DNA from: Streptomyces liangshanensis
GTDB taxonomy: Bacteria > Actinomycetota > Actinomycetes > Streptomycetales > Streptomycetaceae
Length of the DNA stretch: 64,000 nt
NCBI RefSeq assembly: GCF_011694815.1
Contig: NZ_CP050177.1
Span: 2,903,001-2,967,000 of the forward strand
Direction of reading: 5' to 3'
The notes under the pieces were generated by a model. It did no database searches and was not told the origin of the DNA. It worked only from the letters and a program-made list of their open reading frames with translations. Every line of letters begins with the position of its first letter. Position 1 is the stretch's first letter. Of the stretch, positions 1-8,149 are shown in pieces. The translations under genes and the position numbers were made by a program.

Positions 1-333
1 CTCTGCCTGCGGGGCCGCCCCTCCACCACGTTCCGCCGCCGCCTGCTGCGCGACCTGCGCGAGGGCCGCAAGTCGGTCCCGTTCCTGCTGCGCCGGGGCT
101 GGCGCCTGATGCGCGCGGAACGCGGCATCGTGGCCCGCCAGACGGCCCTGGGCGCGTACCCCTGCGCGAGGGCCGAGGCGCTGGAACGTATCGAGGCCGC
201 GGTGGCGGGAACGACCGTGGCGGAGACAGCCGTGGAAGCGGTGGCGGGGACGACGGCGGGAGCCGCTCCCGTTCCGGCCCAGTCCGCGACCGGCTCCGTG
301 GCCTCGTCCGCCCCCGCCGCCGGCGGCCGTTGA
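1..333 (+). CDS. 3' end of an unidentified gene (partial)
   Basis: Reading frame 1 is open from the first base of the window to a TGA at 331-333 and gives about 110 residues, so the start lies outside the window. The first half is rich in Arg and Leu (a basic amphipathic stretch with FRRRLLRDL and FLLRRGWRLM). The last 45 residues are a low-complexity Ala/Thr/Val/Gly tail of the kind often found at the C-termini of Streptomyces proteins. No catalytic motif is visible and I do not recognise the family. Codon bias (G/C at third positions) supports real coding. Confidence 0.55.
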   Translation, partial: LCLRGRPSTTFRRRLLRDLREGRKSVPFLLRRGWRLMRAERGIVARQTALGAYPCARAEALERIEAAVAGTTVAETAVEAVAGTTAGAAPVPAQSATGSVASSAPAAGGR

Positions 334-480
334 GCGGCGCCACCCCCGCGCGCGCATGACGAAGCGGCCCGTACAGGACCCCCCGGACCTGTTCGAGCCG
401 CTTCGCCTTTCCCCCCGTGCTTCCCCCCATTCCCCGCCGTCTCCCCCCGGGACGACGGGCCCAGCTTCCCCCTGCTGCCC

Positions 481-1251
481 TCAGGCGACCAGCTCGCCGA
501 AGGACTCTTCCTCGTCACGGCCGAAGCTGAGGACCTGGTCCTCGCGCAGCCGGCGGAGCGACCGCCAGATGCTCGACTTCACCGTGCCGACACTGATGTC
601 GAGGATGTCCGCGATCTCGGGATCGGTACGGCCCTCGTAGTAGCGCAGCACGAGCATGGTGCGCTGGGTCTCGGGGAGGCGGGAGAGCGCCTGCCAGAGG
701 ACCGCGCGCAGTTCCGTGCCGCGCATCGCGTCGGTGTCGCCCGCCGTCTCCGGCAGCTCCTCCGTCGGGTACTCGTTGAGCTTGCGCCTGCGCCAGGCGC
801 TGATGTGCAGGTTGGTCATCGTGCGGCGGAGGTAGCCCCCGACCGCCGCCTTGTCGCTGATCCGGTCCCAGGCGCGGTACGTGGAGAACAGCGCGCTCTG
901 GAGCAGGTCCTCCGCCTCGAACCGGTCGCCGGTCAGGTGGTAGGCGGTGGCGTACAGGGAGGCGCGGCGCTCCTGGACGTAGGCGGTGAACGCGGCTTCC
1001 GCGTTCTCCTTCTCCGCCGGGCCCCGCCGTTCCCCCGTGCCCTCCCCGTACGCCGTTCCCCCGTCGCCCGAACCCCCGTTGGCGCCCTCGACCACGTCGA
1101 TCAGCGTCATGTAGGGCGAGGTCCTGCCCTGACGCCCGGCGCCGCGCACGCACCCCCGCCCGTTCACGGCGCCGGACTTCTCGGTGCTCCGCGTGACGTC
1201 GTGGAGACGCGTGACAACTGCGCTTGAGGTGGTGCCGTGCAGTGCGTTCAT
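481..1251 (-). CDS. sigQ: SigE-family ECF RNA polymerase sigma factor SigQ
   Basis: Predicted 256-aa ECF sigma factor that directs core RNA polymerase to stress or development promoters. Region 2 is visible as AFTAYVQERRASLYATAYHL followed by AEDLLQSAL, and region 4 as LPETQRTMLVLRYYEGRTD then DISVGTVKSSIWRSLRRLR (helix-turn-helix). The chosen ATG at 1251 is preceded by a G-rich Shine-Dalgarno (GGGGGGCG). The first ~75 residues are poorly conserved low-complexity sequence, so a later start is possible. The gene is divergent from afsQ1. In S. coelicolor the equivalent gene is sigQ (SCO4908), a target of AfsQ1, and the perfect AfsQ1-type box in the shared upstream region agrees. The assignment rests on protein family plus this neighbourhood. 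Confidence 0.88.
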   Translation of the reverse strand: MNALHGTTSSAVVTRLHDVTRSTEKSGAVNGRGCVRGAGRQGRTSPYMTLIDVVEGANGGSGDGGTAYGEGTGERRGPAEKENAEAAFTAYVQERRASLYATAYHLTGDRFEAEDLLQSALFSTYRAWDRISDKAAVGGYLRRTMTNLHISAWRRRKLNEYPTEELPETAGDTDAMRGTELRAVLWQALSRLPETQRTMLVLRYYEGRTDPEIADILDISVGTVKSSIWRSLRRLREDQVLSFGRDEEESFGELVA

Positions 1252-1336
1252 CTCGCGCCCCCCGTCGGTTGGAGTCTGTTCTTTTCCCTGTGCCAATGAG
1301 ATTGCCGGGGCAGTTTCATGGACCTGTCCGCCGACT

Positions 1337-1352
1337 GTCACAGGCCTGTCAC
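1337..1352. promoter_or_regulatory. AfsQ1 binding site (GTnAC-N6-GTnAC)
   Basis: GTCAC at 1337-1341 and GTCAC at 1348-1352 are separated by exactly 6 nt (AGGCCT). This matches the published AfsQ1 consensus GTnAC-n6-GTnAC with both half-sites perfect. The site lies 86 bp upstream of the sigQ start and about 93 bp upstream of the afsQ1 start, in the shared divergent promoter region. It is expected to serve sigQ activation and possibly autoregulation. The match is seen directly in the sequence; the function is inferred from the known regulon. Confidence 0.8.
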
Positions 1353-1444
1353 AGGGGTCGTGGCGGACCGCGAAACGAGGGTCGGGACAGTGGGAGCGCT
1401 CCAACTGTCGAACTCCGGTCCCCCCATGGGACAGAATGGCCTCC

Positions 1445-2122
1445 GTGCCTTTCCTGTTGCTGATCGAGGACGACGACGCCATCCGCACGGCCCTCGAACT
1501 CTCGTTGTCACGCCAGGGCCACCGTGTGGCCACCGCGGCGACGGGAGAGGACGGCCTGAAGCTGCTGCGCGAGCAGCGCCCCGACCTGATCGTGCTGGAT
1601 GTGATGCTGCCCGGGATCGACGGTTTCGAGGTGTGCCGTCGCATCCGGCGTACCGACCAGCTGCCGATCATCCTGCTGACCGCCCGCAACGACGACATCG
1701 ACGTGGTCGTCGGCCTGGAGTCCGGCGCGGACGACTATGTCGTGAAGCCGGTGCAGGGCCGGGTGCTGGACGCCCGGATCCGCGCCGTGCTGCGGCGCGG
1801 GGAGCGTGAGTCGACGGATTCCGCGTCGTTCGGCTCCCTGGTGATCGACCGGTCCGCGATGACGGTCACGAAGAACGGCGAGGATCTCCAGCTCACGCCG
1901 ACGGAGCTGCGGCTGCTGCTGGAGCTGAGCCGCCGGCCGGGGCAGGCGTTGTCGCGGCAGCAGTTGCTGCGGCTGGTGTGGGAACACGACTACCTGGGTG
2001 ACTCGCGTCTCGTGGACGCGTGTGTGCAGCGGCTGCGGGCGAAGGTCGAGGACGTGCCGTCCTCGCCGACGCTGATCCGTACGGTGCGTGGCGTGGGCTA
2101 CCGGCTGGACGCCCCTTCGTGA
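1445..2122 (+). CDS. afsQ1: Two-component response regulator AfsQ1 (OmpR/PhoB type)
   Basis: 225-aa response regulator. The receiver domain (about 1-120) has the acidic pocket EDDD at residues 8-11, the phospho-acceptor Asp52 in LIVLDVMLPGIDG, and Lys in DDYVVKPV. It is followed by a winged-helix DNA-binding domain (LTPTELRLLLELSRRPG to IRTVRGVGYRL). Starting at GTG 1445 places the phospho-acceptor at Asp52, the number used for AfsQ1 in the literature, so I prefer it over the in-frame ATG at 1436. With AfsQ2 it controls antibiotic production, sigQ and nitrogen-related genes in S. coelicolor. Its stop overlaps the GTG of afsQ2 (2119-2122), which indicates translational coupling. Confidence 0.95.
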   Translation: MPFLLLIEDDDAIRTALELSLSRQGHRVATAATGEDGLKLLREQRPDLIVLDVMLPGIDGFEVCRRIRRTDQLPIILLTARNDDIDVVVGLESGADDYVVKPVQGRVLDARIRAVLRRGERESTDSASFGSLVIDRSAMTVTKNGEDLQLTPTELRLLLELSRRPGQALSRQQLLRLVWEHDYLGDSRLVDACVQRLRAKVEDVPSSPTLIRTVRGVGYRLDAPS

Positions 2123-3864
2123 GTGGCGTGGCGGTGGGGCACGGCCCGGACGGCGCTCCGGTGGACGACGGCGCGGGTGGCGCGCCGGGCGGCGGCCCGC
2201 GCGCCGCCGTGGACGGCGTGGCCGGCGGACCGGGTGACGCGCCGGATGGCGGCCCGGGTGACGGCGGTACGGCGGACGGCGGCGCGGCCAAGGGCCGGCC
2301 GGCCGGGAGCCGGGTCGCGCGCGGCAGCGCCGCGAAGAAGGCGTTCATGGCCGGGCTGCGCTGGACCAGCCTGCGGCTGCGGCTCGTCGTGGTCTTCGGC
2401 GCGGTCGCGCTGACGGCGGCGGTGTCGGCGTCGGGCATCGCGTACTGGCTCAACCGCGAGGCGGTGCTGACCAGGACGCAGGACGCGGCCCTGAAGGACT
2501 TCCGCCAGGGGATGCAGAGCCGCGCGGCGGACCTGCCGCTGCGGCCGCAGCAGAGCGAACTCCAGAGCACCGCGGAGCTGATGGCGGGCGACAGCCCCGG
2601 TTACAGCGTCCTGCTGATCGGCGAGCGGGCCCAGGGGAAGCCGATCGTGGGCGCCTCGGACCCGGACACCTTCACCCTGGACGACGTACCGGCCTCGTTG
2701 CGGAACGCGGTGAACCGGCAGCAGAAGGTGACGTCGGGCAACCAGTACCCGTTCCACCTCTTCTGGCAGCGCACGGAACGCAACGGGACTCCGTACCTGG
2801 TGGGCGGTACGCGCGTGATCGGCGGCGGCCCTACCGGCTACCTGTACAAGTCCCTGGACCAGGAGCGGGCGGACCTCAACTCGCTCGCCTGGTCCCTGGG
2901 CATCGCCACCGCGCTGGCCCTGGTCGGCTCGGCGCTGCTCGCGCAGGCCGCCGCCACGACCGTGCTCAAGCCGGTGCAGCGGCTCGGCGAGGCGGCGCGG
3001 CAGCTCGGCGAGGGGAAGTTCGCGACGCGGCTGCGGGTGTCGGGGACGGACGAGCTGGCGGAGTTGTCGCGTACGTTCAACAGCGCCGCGGAGTCGTTGC
3101 AGAAGAAGGTCGCGGACATGAGCGCGCGGGAGGAGTCCAGCCGCCGTTTCGTCGCGGACATGTCCCACGAGCTGCGCACTCCGCTGACGGCGCTGACCGC
3201 CGTGGCGGAGGTCCTGGAGGAGGAGGCGGACAGCCTCGACCCGATGATCGCGCCGGCCGTGACGCTGGTGGTGAGCGAGACGCGCAGGCTGAACGTGCTG
3301 GTGGAGAACCTGATGGAGGTCACCCGCTTCGACGCGGGCACGGCCCGGCTGGTCCTGGACGACGTGGATGTCGCCGACCAGGTGACGGCGTGCATCGACG
3401 CGCGGGCGTGGCTGGACGCGGTGGACCTGGACGCGGAGCGCGGCATCGTGGCGCGGCTGGACCCGCGCCGGCTGGACGTGATCCTGGCCAACCTGATCGG
3501 CAACGCGCTCAAGCACGGAGGTTCGCCGGTGGGGGTGGCGGTGCGGACGGAGGGTGAGGAGCTGGTGATCGAGGTACGGGACCACGGGCCCGGCATCCCC
3601 GAGGACGTCCTGCCGCACGTCTTCGACCGGTTCTACAAGGCGAGCGCGTCCCGGCCGCGCTCCGACGGCAGTGGCCTGGGGTTGTCGATCGCGATGGAGA
3701 ACGCGCACATCCACGGCGGTGACATCACCGCGGCGAACGTGCCGGACGGCGGCGCGATGTTCGTCCTGCGGCTGCCGCGGGACGGCTCCAGCACCGCGGA
3801 CGCGGACCTGGACCGCAATCGCGAGCTGGAGCGGGAACGCGGAGAGGAAGGGGACGTACGGTGA
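2119..3864 (+). CDS. afsQ2: Two-component sensor histidine kinase AfsQ2
   Basis: 581-aa membrane histidine kinase and cognate kinase of AfsQ1. The order is: a Gly/Ala/Asp-rich N-terminal stretch of about 75 residues; TM1 around residues 84-110 (LVVVFGAVALTAAVSASG); an extracytoplasmic sensor loop; TM2 (LGIATALALVGSALLAQ); a HAMP linker; HisKA with phospho-acceptor His350 in DMSHELRTPLTAL; and HATPase_c with the N box NLIGNALKHGG, the G1 box DHGPGIPEDV and the G2 box GSGLGLSIAM. The unusual N-terminal extension may not be translated, because an in-frame ATG at 2347 sits just before TM1. The gene overlaps afsQ1 and the downstream lipoprotein gene by 4 bp each, so the three form one transcription unit. 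Confidence 0.93.
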   Translation: MSGVAVGHGPDGAPVDDGAGGAPGGGPRAAVDGVAGGPGDAPDGGPGDGGTADGGAAKGRPAGSRVARGSAAKKAFMAGLRWTSLRLRLVVVFGAVALTAAVSASGIAYWLNREAVLTRTQDAALKDFRQGMQSRAADLPLRPQQSELQSTAELMAGDSPGYSVLLIGERAQGKPIVGASDPDTFTLDDVPASLRNAVNRQQKVTSGNQYPFHLFWQRTERNGTPYLVGGTRVIGGGPTGYLYKSLDQERADLNSLAWSLGIATALALVGSALLAQAAATTVLKPVQRLGEAARQLGEGKFATRLRVSGTDELAELSRTFNSAAESLQKKVADMSAREESSRRFVADMSHELRTPLTALTAVAEVLEEEADSLDPMIAPAVTLVVSETRRLNVLVENLMEVTRFDAGTARLVLDDVDVADQVTACIDARAWLDAVDLDAERGIVARLDPRRLDVILANLIGNALKHGGSPVGVAVRTEGEELVIEVRDHGPGIPEDVLPHVFDRFYKASASRPRSDGSGLGLSIAMENAHIHGGDITAANVPDGGAMFVLRLPRDGSSTADADLDRNRELERERGEEGDVR

Positions 3865-4520
3865 CGCGCGTGAGCCGTACGGCCAGGGCCAGGGTGGCGG
3901 TGGGGGTGCTCGTCCTCGCGTTCTGCGCCACGGCGTGCGGGATCAGGACCACGTCGGTGCCGGTGGACGCCGGGCCCGCGCCGTCGCGGATGCCGTGCGA
4001 GGTGCCGCAGAAGGCCGTGATCACGCAGTCCTCGCCGGGCGTGCCGGTACGTGTCTACCTGGAGTGCTCGTCGGAGCTGGTGTCCGTGGAGCGGGCCGCG
4101 CGGATCCCGGCGGAGAGGACCCCCGACAGCCGCGCGCTCATCGCGCAGGCGCTGCTGGACGAGTTGCAGGCGCAGCCGTCGGCGGCCGAGCGCGAGGCCG
4201 GTTTCACCACGGAGGTGCGGGGGCCGCTGGTCGTGTCCCCGGGGCGCGCCGCCGATCCGGCGGGCACGCTGCGGCTGAGCCGCCAGCCGGAGGACCTGCC
4301 GACGGCCGCGCTCGCGCAGATCGTCTGCACGCTCGCGGAGAGCGAGGCGACGGACGGGAAGGTCGTGCTGGGCGGTCCCGGCGACTATCCGCCGCGCGGC
4401 TACGTGTGCGCGGCGGAGACGAAGACGCGGCCGGACGCGGCCGTACCGACGCTGGGGCCGGGCACGGCTTCCCCGTCCGTACCGGCGGCGGGTTCGGGGA
4501 CGGCCTCCCCGTCGGCTTAG
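3861..4520 (+). CDS. AfsQ-operon lipoprotein with GerMN-like domain
   Basis: 219-aa predicted lipoprotein. The N-terminal signal (RARVAVGVLVLAFCATAC) ends in a lipobox with the acylated residue likely Cys26. The body (about residues 55-175, YLECSSELVSVERAARIP through VVLGGPGDYPPRGYVC) looks like a GerMN-type domain and is followed by a Pro/Ala/Ser-rich tail. GTG 3861 overlaps the afsQ2 stop by 4 bp. Location in the afsQ operon matches the lipoprotein (sometimes called AfsQ3) of S. coelicolor, thought to accompany the sensor kinase at the outer face of the membrane. The domain call is tentative; the lipoprotein call is firm. Confidence 0.78.
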   Translation: MTRVSRTARARVAVGVLVLAFCATACGIRTTSVPVDAGPAPSRMPCEVPQKAVITQSSPGVPVRVYLECSSELVSVERAARIPAERTPDSRALIAQALLDELQAQPSAAEREAGFTTEVRGPLVVSPGRAADPAGTLRLSRQPEDLPTAALAQIVCTLAESEATDGKVVLGGPGDYPPRGYVCAAETKTRPDAAVPTLGPGTASPSVPAAGSGTASPSA

Positions 4521-4625
4521 GACGGCGGGCGGGCGGTACGGGGCGTTCGGGTGATCCGGGTCTCAACCGGCTGTTCACAGGTGGGGGGCGGAACCGTTCG
4601 TCGCGGGCGCGGCGTCTTGGGATGC

Positions 4626-5201
4626 GTGCGCCAAGGCCCGGACGGCAGTGCCGTCATCCGTATCCGTACGGCGGGGCTCGTTCTCCTCGTCACGCATCTG
4701 TTGGTCGTGGCATGGCTGACGCTCCGCCCGCTCGACGTCATGTGGGTCACCGCGGCGAATCTTCGCCCCTTCGCGGGCATCAGAGCGGATCTCGCGCTCG
4801 GCCCCGTGGAGGCGTTCCGCCGTATCGCCGAGGGGCTGCTCCTGCTGGCCCCGCTCGGGGTGCTGCTGCCGGTGGCGGGCGGCCGGCTGGCCGTCTCCCC
4901 GTGGGCCTCCCTGGCCCGTACGGTCGCGGCCGGCGCGCTGATCTCGCTGGCCATCGAACTGCTCCAGACCGGCGTCCCTGGTCAGGTGGTCGACGTGGAC
5001 TCGCTGATGCTGAACACGGCCGGGGTGGCCCTCGCGCATCTGGCGATCGTGCCCGCGACCCGGTCCCGGATGCGCCGCAGGAGGCGCTCGCACCCCACGG
5101 GTGGCCCCGCGTCCCAGGGGGACGACCAGGTGCCCCTCCCGTGGGAGGAGGCTCCTCAGGGGCCGACCCCGACGATTCCCAGGGTCGGCATGGCCCCCTA
5201 G
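4626..5201 (+). CDS. VanZ-family membrane protein
   Basis: About 191-aa integral membrane protein of the VanZ-like family. Hydrophobic segments are visible at TAGLVLLVTHLLVVAWLTL, LLLLAPLGVLLPVAGG, VAAGALISLAIELLQ and LMLNTAGVALAHLAIV. The motif NLRPFAG after TM1 and IELLQTGVPGQVVDVDSL with DxxN are characteristic of VanZ-like proteins, whose biochemical role is mostly unknown (teicoplanin resistance in the founding member). The C-terminus is basic and then Pro/Gly-rich. The start is uncertain: GTG 4626 is chosen because it sits close to TM1, and GTG 4551 is an alternative. It lies downstream of the afsQ operon in the same direction. Confidence 0.75.
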   Translation: MRQGPDGSAVIRIRTAGLVLLVTHLLVVAWLTLRPLDVMWVTAANLRPFAGIRADLALGPVEAFRRIAEGLLLLAPLGVLLPVAGGRLAVSPWASLARTVAAGALISLAIELLQTGVPGQVVDVDSLMLNTAGVALAHLAIVPATRSRMRRRRRSHPTGGPASQGDDQVPLPWEEAPQGPTPTIPRVGMAP

Positions 5202-5292
5202 AGCGAGGCGCGGACCCCGCCTCCGGGCGCACCATGGAGAGAAGGGGAGCTGCACGGACAGACTCCCGAACGGTCTCGCGAAGGAGCTCATC

Positions 5293-5499
5293 ATGGCCGC
5301 ATTGGTCCGCCCCCGAGAGGGACGCATGATCGGTGGAGTGTGCGCGGCGCTGGCTCAGCGCTTCGGCACCTCCGCGACCACGATGCGTGTGATCTTCGTG
5401 GTCTCGTGCCTGCTGCCGGGCCCCCAGTTCCTGCTGTACCTGGCGCTCTGGGTGTTCCTGCCCGGCGAGAAGCGCGGCGGTACGACGACTGCCTGGTGA
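5293..5499 (+). CDS. Small PspC-domain membrane protein
   Basis: 68-aa protein consisting almost entirely of a PspC domain. A basic N-terminus (LVRPREGRMIGGVCAALAQR) is followed by FGTSATTMRVIFVVSCLLPG and a second hydrophobic segment FLLYLALWVFLPGEK. PspC domains are small helical membrane modules linked to phage-shock/envelope-stress sensing. The start is supported by a clear AAGGAG at 5281-5286, 6 nt before the ATG. The gene ends just before a long perfect inverted repeat (5517-5564) that should terminate it. Confidence 0.82.
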   Translation: MAALVRPREGRMIGGVCAALAQRFGTSATTMRVIFVVSCLLPGPQFLLYLALWVFLPGEKRGGTTTAW

Positions 5500-5516
5500 C
5501 GGTCCGCCGTCACATA

Positions 5517-5564
5517 CGCGAAAGGGGCGCACACCCCGAACCACGGGTGTGCGCCCCTTTCGCG
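5517..5564. terminator. Bidirectional terminator, perfect 20-bp stem
   Basis: The arms 5517-5536 and 5545-5564 are perfect inverted repeats (core GGGGCGCACACCC/GGGTGTGCGCCCC) around an 8-nt loop. They lie between convergent genes (PspC gene on + ending at 5499, small secreted protein on - ending at 5589). Without a U tract this is the typical Streptomyces hairpin terminator, and it would act in both directions. Confidence 0.85.
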
Positions 5565-5588
5565 CGCGGTGCGCGGGCGGCGTCCGCC

Positions 5589-5903
5589 TCAGATCGCGGC
5601 GCCCTTGACCGGGAGGCCGCCGAGGAGACCCGCGGCCGGGCCCGCCTGGATCGCGCCGAGGGCGACGGGAGCGGTCTGCTGGATGGTGGTGAGGGCGCTG
5701 CGACCCGCGACGAGCGCGCCGTCGACGCCCATGGGGAGCTGCTCGGCGATGTCCTCCGACGGAAGCGTCTGGGAGACGAGGTCCAGCGCGCCTGCGGCGT
5801 CGGGCACCGACGGGGCGGCGGAGGCGCTGCCCGCGGCGGCGGTGGCGGCGAGGGCGGCACCGAGGGCGGCGACACCGAGAGTCTTGACAGCGGACTGCTT
5901 CAT
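5589..5903 (-). CDS. Small secreted Ala-rich protein
   Basis: 104-aa protein with a classical Sec signal peptide: MKQSAVK, a hydrophobic Ala/Leu core, and a cleavage-like site after residue ~29 (SASAAP). The mature ~75 residues are Ala/Leu/Gly-rich without Cys and without recognisable catalytic motifs (QTAPVALGAIQAGPAAGLLG). Similar short secreted proteins are widespread in Streptomyces and of unknown function. It is convergent to the PspC gene, and a separate hairpin lies between its start and the add gene end. No function is proposed. Confidence 0.72.
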   Translation of the reverse strand: MKQSAVKTLGVAALGAALAATAAAGSASAAPSVPDAAGALDLVSQTLPSEDIAEQLPMGVDGALVAGRSALTTIQQTAPVALGAIQAGPAAGLLGGLPVKGAAI

Positions 5904-5980
5904 CTGGGTTTTCGTCCTTGGGGAAGGGGGAATGTGAGCGGCTCTGCAAGGTAGCCATCGCGCACGTCGCCCGCAAACAC

Positions 5981-6020
5981 CGGGGCGCCACCGGAATTCT
6001 GTGTTCCCGGTGGCGCCCCG
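5981..6020 (-). terminator. Hairpin terminator downstream of add
   Basis: A 14-bp perfect inverted repeat CGGGGCGCCACCGG (5981-5994) / CCGGTGGCGCCCCG (6007-6020) with a 12-nt loop begins 32 nt downstream of the add stop codon. It has no U tract, as is usual in Streptomyces. Confidence 0.8.
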
Positions 6021-6051
6021 ATGCCCGTACTTCCGCGATTCGGACGGCGGA

Positions 6052-7185
6052 CTAGCTGGTCACAGCGGTCTGCTTGAACAGCCATTCGGATTTCAACTCG
6101 GCGTATCCGGGCTTGATCACGTCGTTGATCATGGCCAGTCGTTCATCGAAAGGAATGAATGCTGATTTCATCGCATTGACTGTGAACCACTGCATGTCGT
6201 CGAGCGCGTAGTCGAACGCGTCGACCAGCAGCTCGAATTCACGGCTCATGCTCGTCCCGCTCATCAAGCGGTTGTCCGTGTTGACGGTCGCGCGGAAATG
6301 CAGCTTCCGCAGCAGCCCGATGGGGTGCTCGGCGATCGAGGGGGCCGCGCCCGTCTGGAGGTTGGAGCTGGGGCACAGCTCCAGCGGGACACGCTTGTCC
6401 CGTACGTACGCGGCCAGGCGCCCGAGGGTCACCGCGCCGTCCTCGGCGACGTCGATGTCGTCGATGATCCGCACCCCGTGGCCGAGGCGGTCGGCGCCGC
6501 ACCACTGGAGGGCCTGCCAGATGGACGGGAGCCCGAAGGCCTCGCCCGCGTGGATCGTGAAGTGGTTGTTCTCCCGCTTCAGGTACTCGAAGGCGTCGAG
6601 GTGGCGGGTGGGCGGGAAGCCCGCCTCCGCGCCCGCGATGTCGAAGCCGACGACGCCCGAGTCCCGGTAGCTGTTGGCCAGTTCGGCGATCTCCAGGGCG
6701 CGGGCCGCGTGCCGCATGGCGGTGAGCAGGGCGCCGACGCGGATGCGGTGGCCGTTCTCGCGGGCCCGCCGCTCGCCTTCGCGGAAGCCCGCGTTGACGG
6801 CCTCGACGACCTCTTCGAGGGTGAGGCCGCCTTCCAGGTGCTGCTCGGGGGCGTAGCGGACCTCTGCGTACACCACGCCGTCCTCGGCCAGGTCCTCCGC
6901 GCACTCGGCGGCGACCCGCACGAGCGCGTCACGGGTCTGCATGACGGCGCAGGTGTGGGCGAAGGTCTCCAGGTAGCGCTCCAGCGAACCCGAGTCGGCG
7001 GCCTCGCGGAACCAGAGCCCGAGCTTGTCGGACTCCTGCTCGGGCAGCGACGTGTAGCCCACCTCGCGGGCGAGGTCGATGATCGTGCCGGGGCGCAGCC
7101 CGCCGTCCAGGTGGTCGTGGAGAAGGACCTTGGGGGCGCGGCGGATCTGGTCGGCTGTGGGCGGACGGAAGGTCTGGCTCGTCAT
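6052..7185 (-). CDS. add: Adenosine deaminase
   Basis: 377-aa zinc enzyme that hydrolyses adenosine/deoxyadenosine to inosine/deoxyinosine in purine salvage. Visible motifs in order: the metal-binding [10 protein letters not shown] (HxH) near residue 25; [13 protein letters not shown]; the catalytic [29 protein letters not shown]; and [18 protein letters not shown]. The last has Asp-Asn where animal enzymes have Asp-Asp, a variant I recall in actinobacterial ADAs. The ATG at 7185 sits 17 nt from a perfect 12-bp palindrome shared with the nucleoside ABC operon and the BMP lipoprotein gene, so add is probably co-regulated with nucleoside uptake. A hairpin terminator follows. Confidence 0.95.
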   Translation of the reverse strand: MTSQTFRPPTADQIRRAPKVLLHDHLDGGLRPGTIIDLAREVGYTSLPEQESDKLGLWFREAADSGSLERYLETFAHTCAVMQTRDALVRVAAECAEDLAEDGVVYAEVRYAPEQHLEGGLTLEEVVEAVNAGFREGERRARENGHRIRVGALLTAMRHAARALEIAELANSYRDSGVVGFDIAGAEAGFPPTRHLDAFEYLKRENNHFTIHAGEAFGLPSIWQALQWCGADRLGHGVRIIDDIDVAEDGAVTLGRLAAYVRDKRVPLELCPSSNLQTGAAPSIAEHPIGLLRKLHFRATVNTDNRLMSGTSMSREFELLVDAFDYALDDMQWFTVNAMKSAFIPFDERLAMINDVIKPGYAELKSEWLFKQTAVTS

Positions 7186-7201
7186 CCCCGCACTCTAACG
7201 C

Positions 7202-7213
7202 CTACGCGCGTAG
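7202..7213. promoter_or_regulatory. Candidate nucleoside-regulon operator (add copy)
   Basis: CTACGCGCGTAG is a perfect 12-bp palindrome just upstream of the add start (7185). The longer flanks CACTCTA (7191-7197) and TAGAGTG (7211-7217) form a second, overlapping dyad. The same word occurs at 18862-18873 (upstream of the ABC operon), and an 11/12 match at 20096-20107 (upstream of the BMP lipoprotein gene). So close to the start codon it would act as a repressor site. Confidence 0.7.
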
Positions 7214-7288
7214 AGTGTCCGGGGTCGATACGTAACAGTGACCGTGCGGACGGGTGGAGTACACCTGCCCTTCTGAGACTGTTCTGTT

Positions 7289-8107
7289 ATGGGACAGCAG
7301 GCAGTTCCCGGTCCGGGGGAGCGCATGGCAGGCGGGGACGGGCAGGGGCGGTCGCGGCGCGGGGAGCCGCGGGCGCGGCTGGGGCGGGCCGTGCTGCCGC
7401 CGCCGGCGGGGTCGGCGACCGGCGGGGTGGTGCTGGTCCTCCCCGAGGGGGACCCGGTCTCGCTCCGTCGGCCCTCCCTCGTCTCGCACGCGGGCGTGCT
7501 GTCGCTCGCGAAGTCGTTGGCCAGGTCGGGGTCGGCCGAGGGGCTGGTGGTGCACGTCGTGCGCTACGGCCTGCGCGGCTGGAACGGCGTGGACGCGCGG
7601 CTCGCGGCGGACGCCCACTGGGCGGCGGACGAGGTGCTGCGGCGGTACGGCGACGTGCCGGTGTGCCTCGTCGGGCACGGCATGGGCGGCCGGGCGGCGC
7701 TGCGGGCGGCCGGGCATCCGGCGGTCAACTCGGCGCTGGCGATGGCGCCCTGGCTGCCGGAGGACGACATGGCGGGCGAACTGGAGCCGGTACGGCAGCT
7801 GGTGGGCCGCCAGGTCCTGATCATGCACGGCACGAACGACGCGCGGACCGATCCCGAGCTGTCCTACCGGCTGGCCGAGCGCGCCAAGAAGACGAACCGT
7901 GACATCTGCCGGTTCGAGGTCCACTCCGACGGCCACGCGCTGCGCCAGCACCACGGCGAAGTCCTCGCGCTGGCCACGGACTTCGTCCTGGGCGCGCTCC
8001 TGTCGCGCACGTACTCCCGCCCGGTCGCGGACGCGCTGGCGGCCCCACCGCCCCTGGGCCTGCGGATGCCCTTGGCGGCGGGGTTCGGTCGGTCGTTACG
8101 GCGGTAG
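7289..8107 (+). CDS. Alpha/beta hydrolase-fold protein lacking the usual Ser nucleophile
   Basis: 272-aa alpha/beta-hydrolase-like protein. Fold markers: GGVVLVLPEG (strand 3 region), the nucleophile-elbow-like VCLVGHGMGGRAAL, LIMHGTNDARTDP (acid Asp) and VHSDGHALRQHH (His). In the elbow the expected Ser of GHSMGG is Gly131, so classical esterase chemistry should be impaired although Asp and His remain. The gene starts divergently from add; ATG 7325, preceded by GGGGGAG, is an alternative start. Its third-last sense codon is TTA (8096-8098), so full-length product would need the bldA tRNA. The substrate is unknown. Confidence 0.75.
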   Translation: MGQQAVPGPGERMAGGDGQGRSRRGEPRARLGRAVLPPPAGSATGGVVLVLPEGDPVSLRRPSLVSHAGVLSLAKSLARSGSAEGLVVHVVRYGLRGWNGVDARLAADAHWAADEVLRRYGDVPVCLVGHGMGGRAALRAAGHPAVNSALAMAPWLPEDDMAGELEPVRQLVGRQVLIMHGTNDARTDPELSYRLAERAKKTNRDICRFEVHSDGHALRQHHGEVLALATDFVLGALLSRTYSRPVADALAAPPPLGLRMPLAAGFGRSLRR

Positions 8108-8149
8108 GGCGGCCGTCACGGCGACGGGCGGGGCGGCCGTCGGGTCCCG

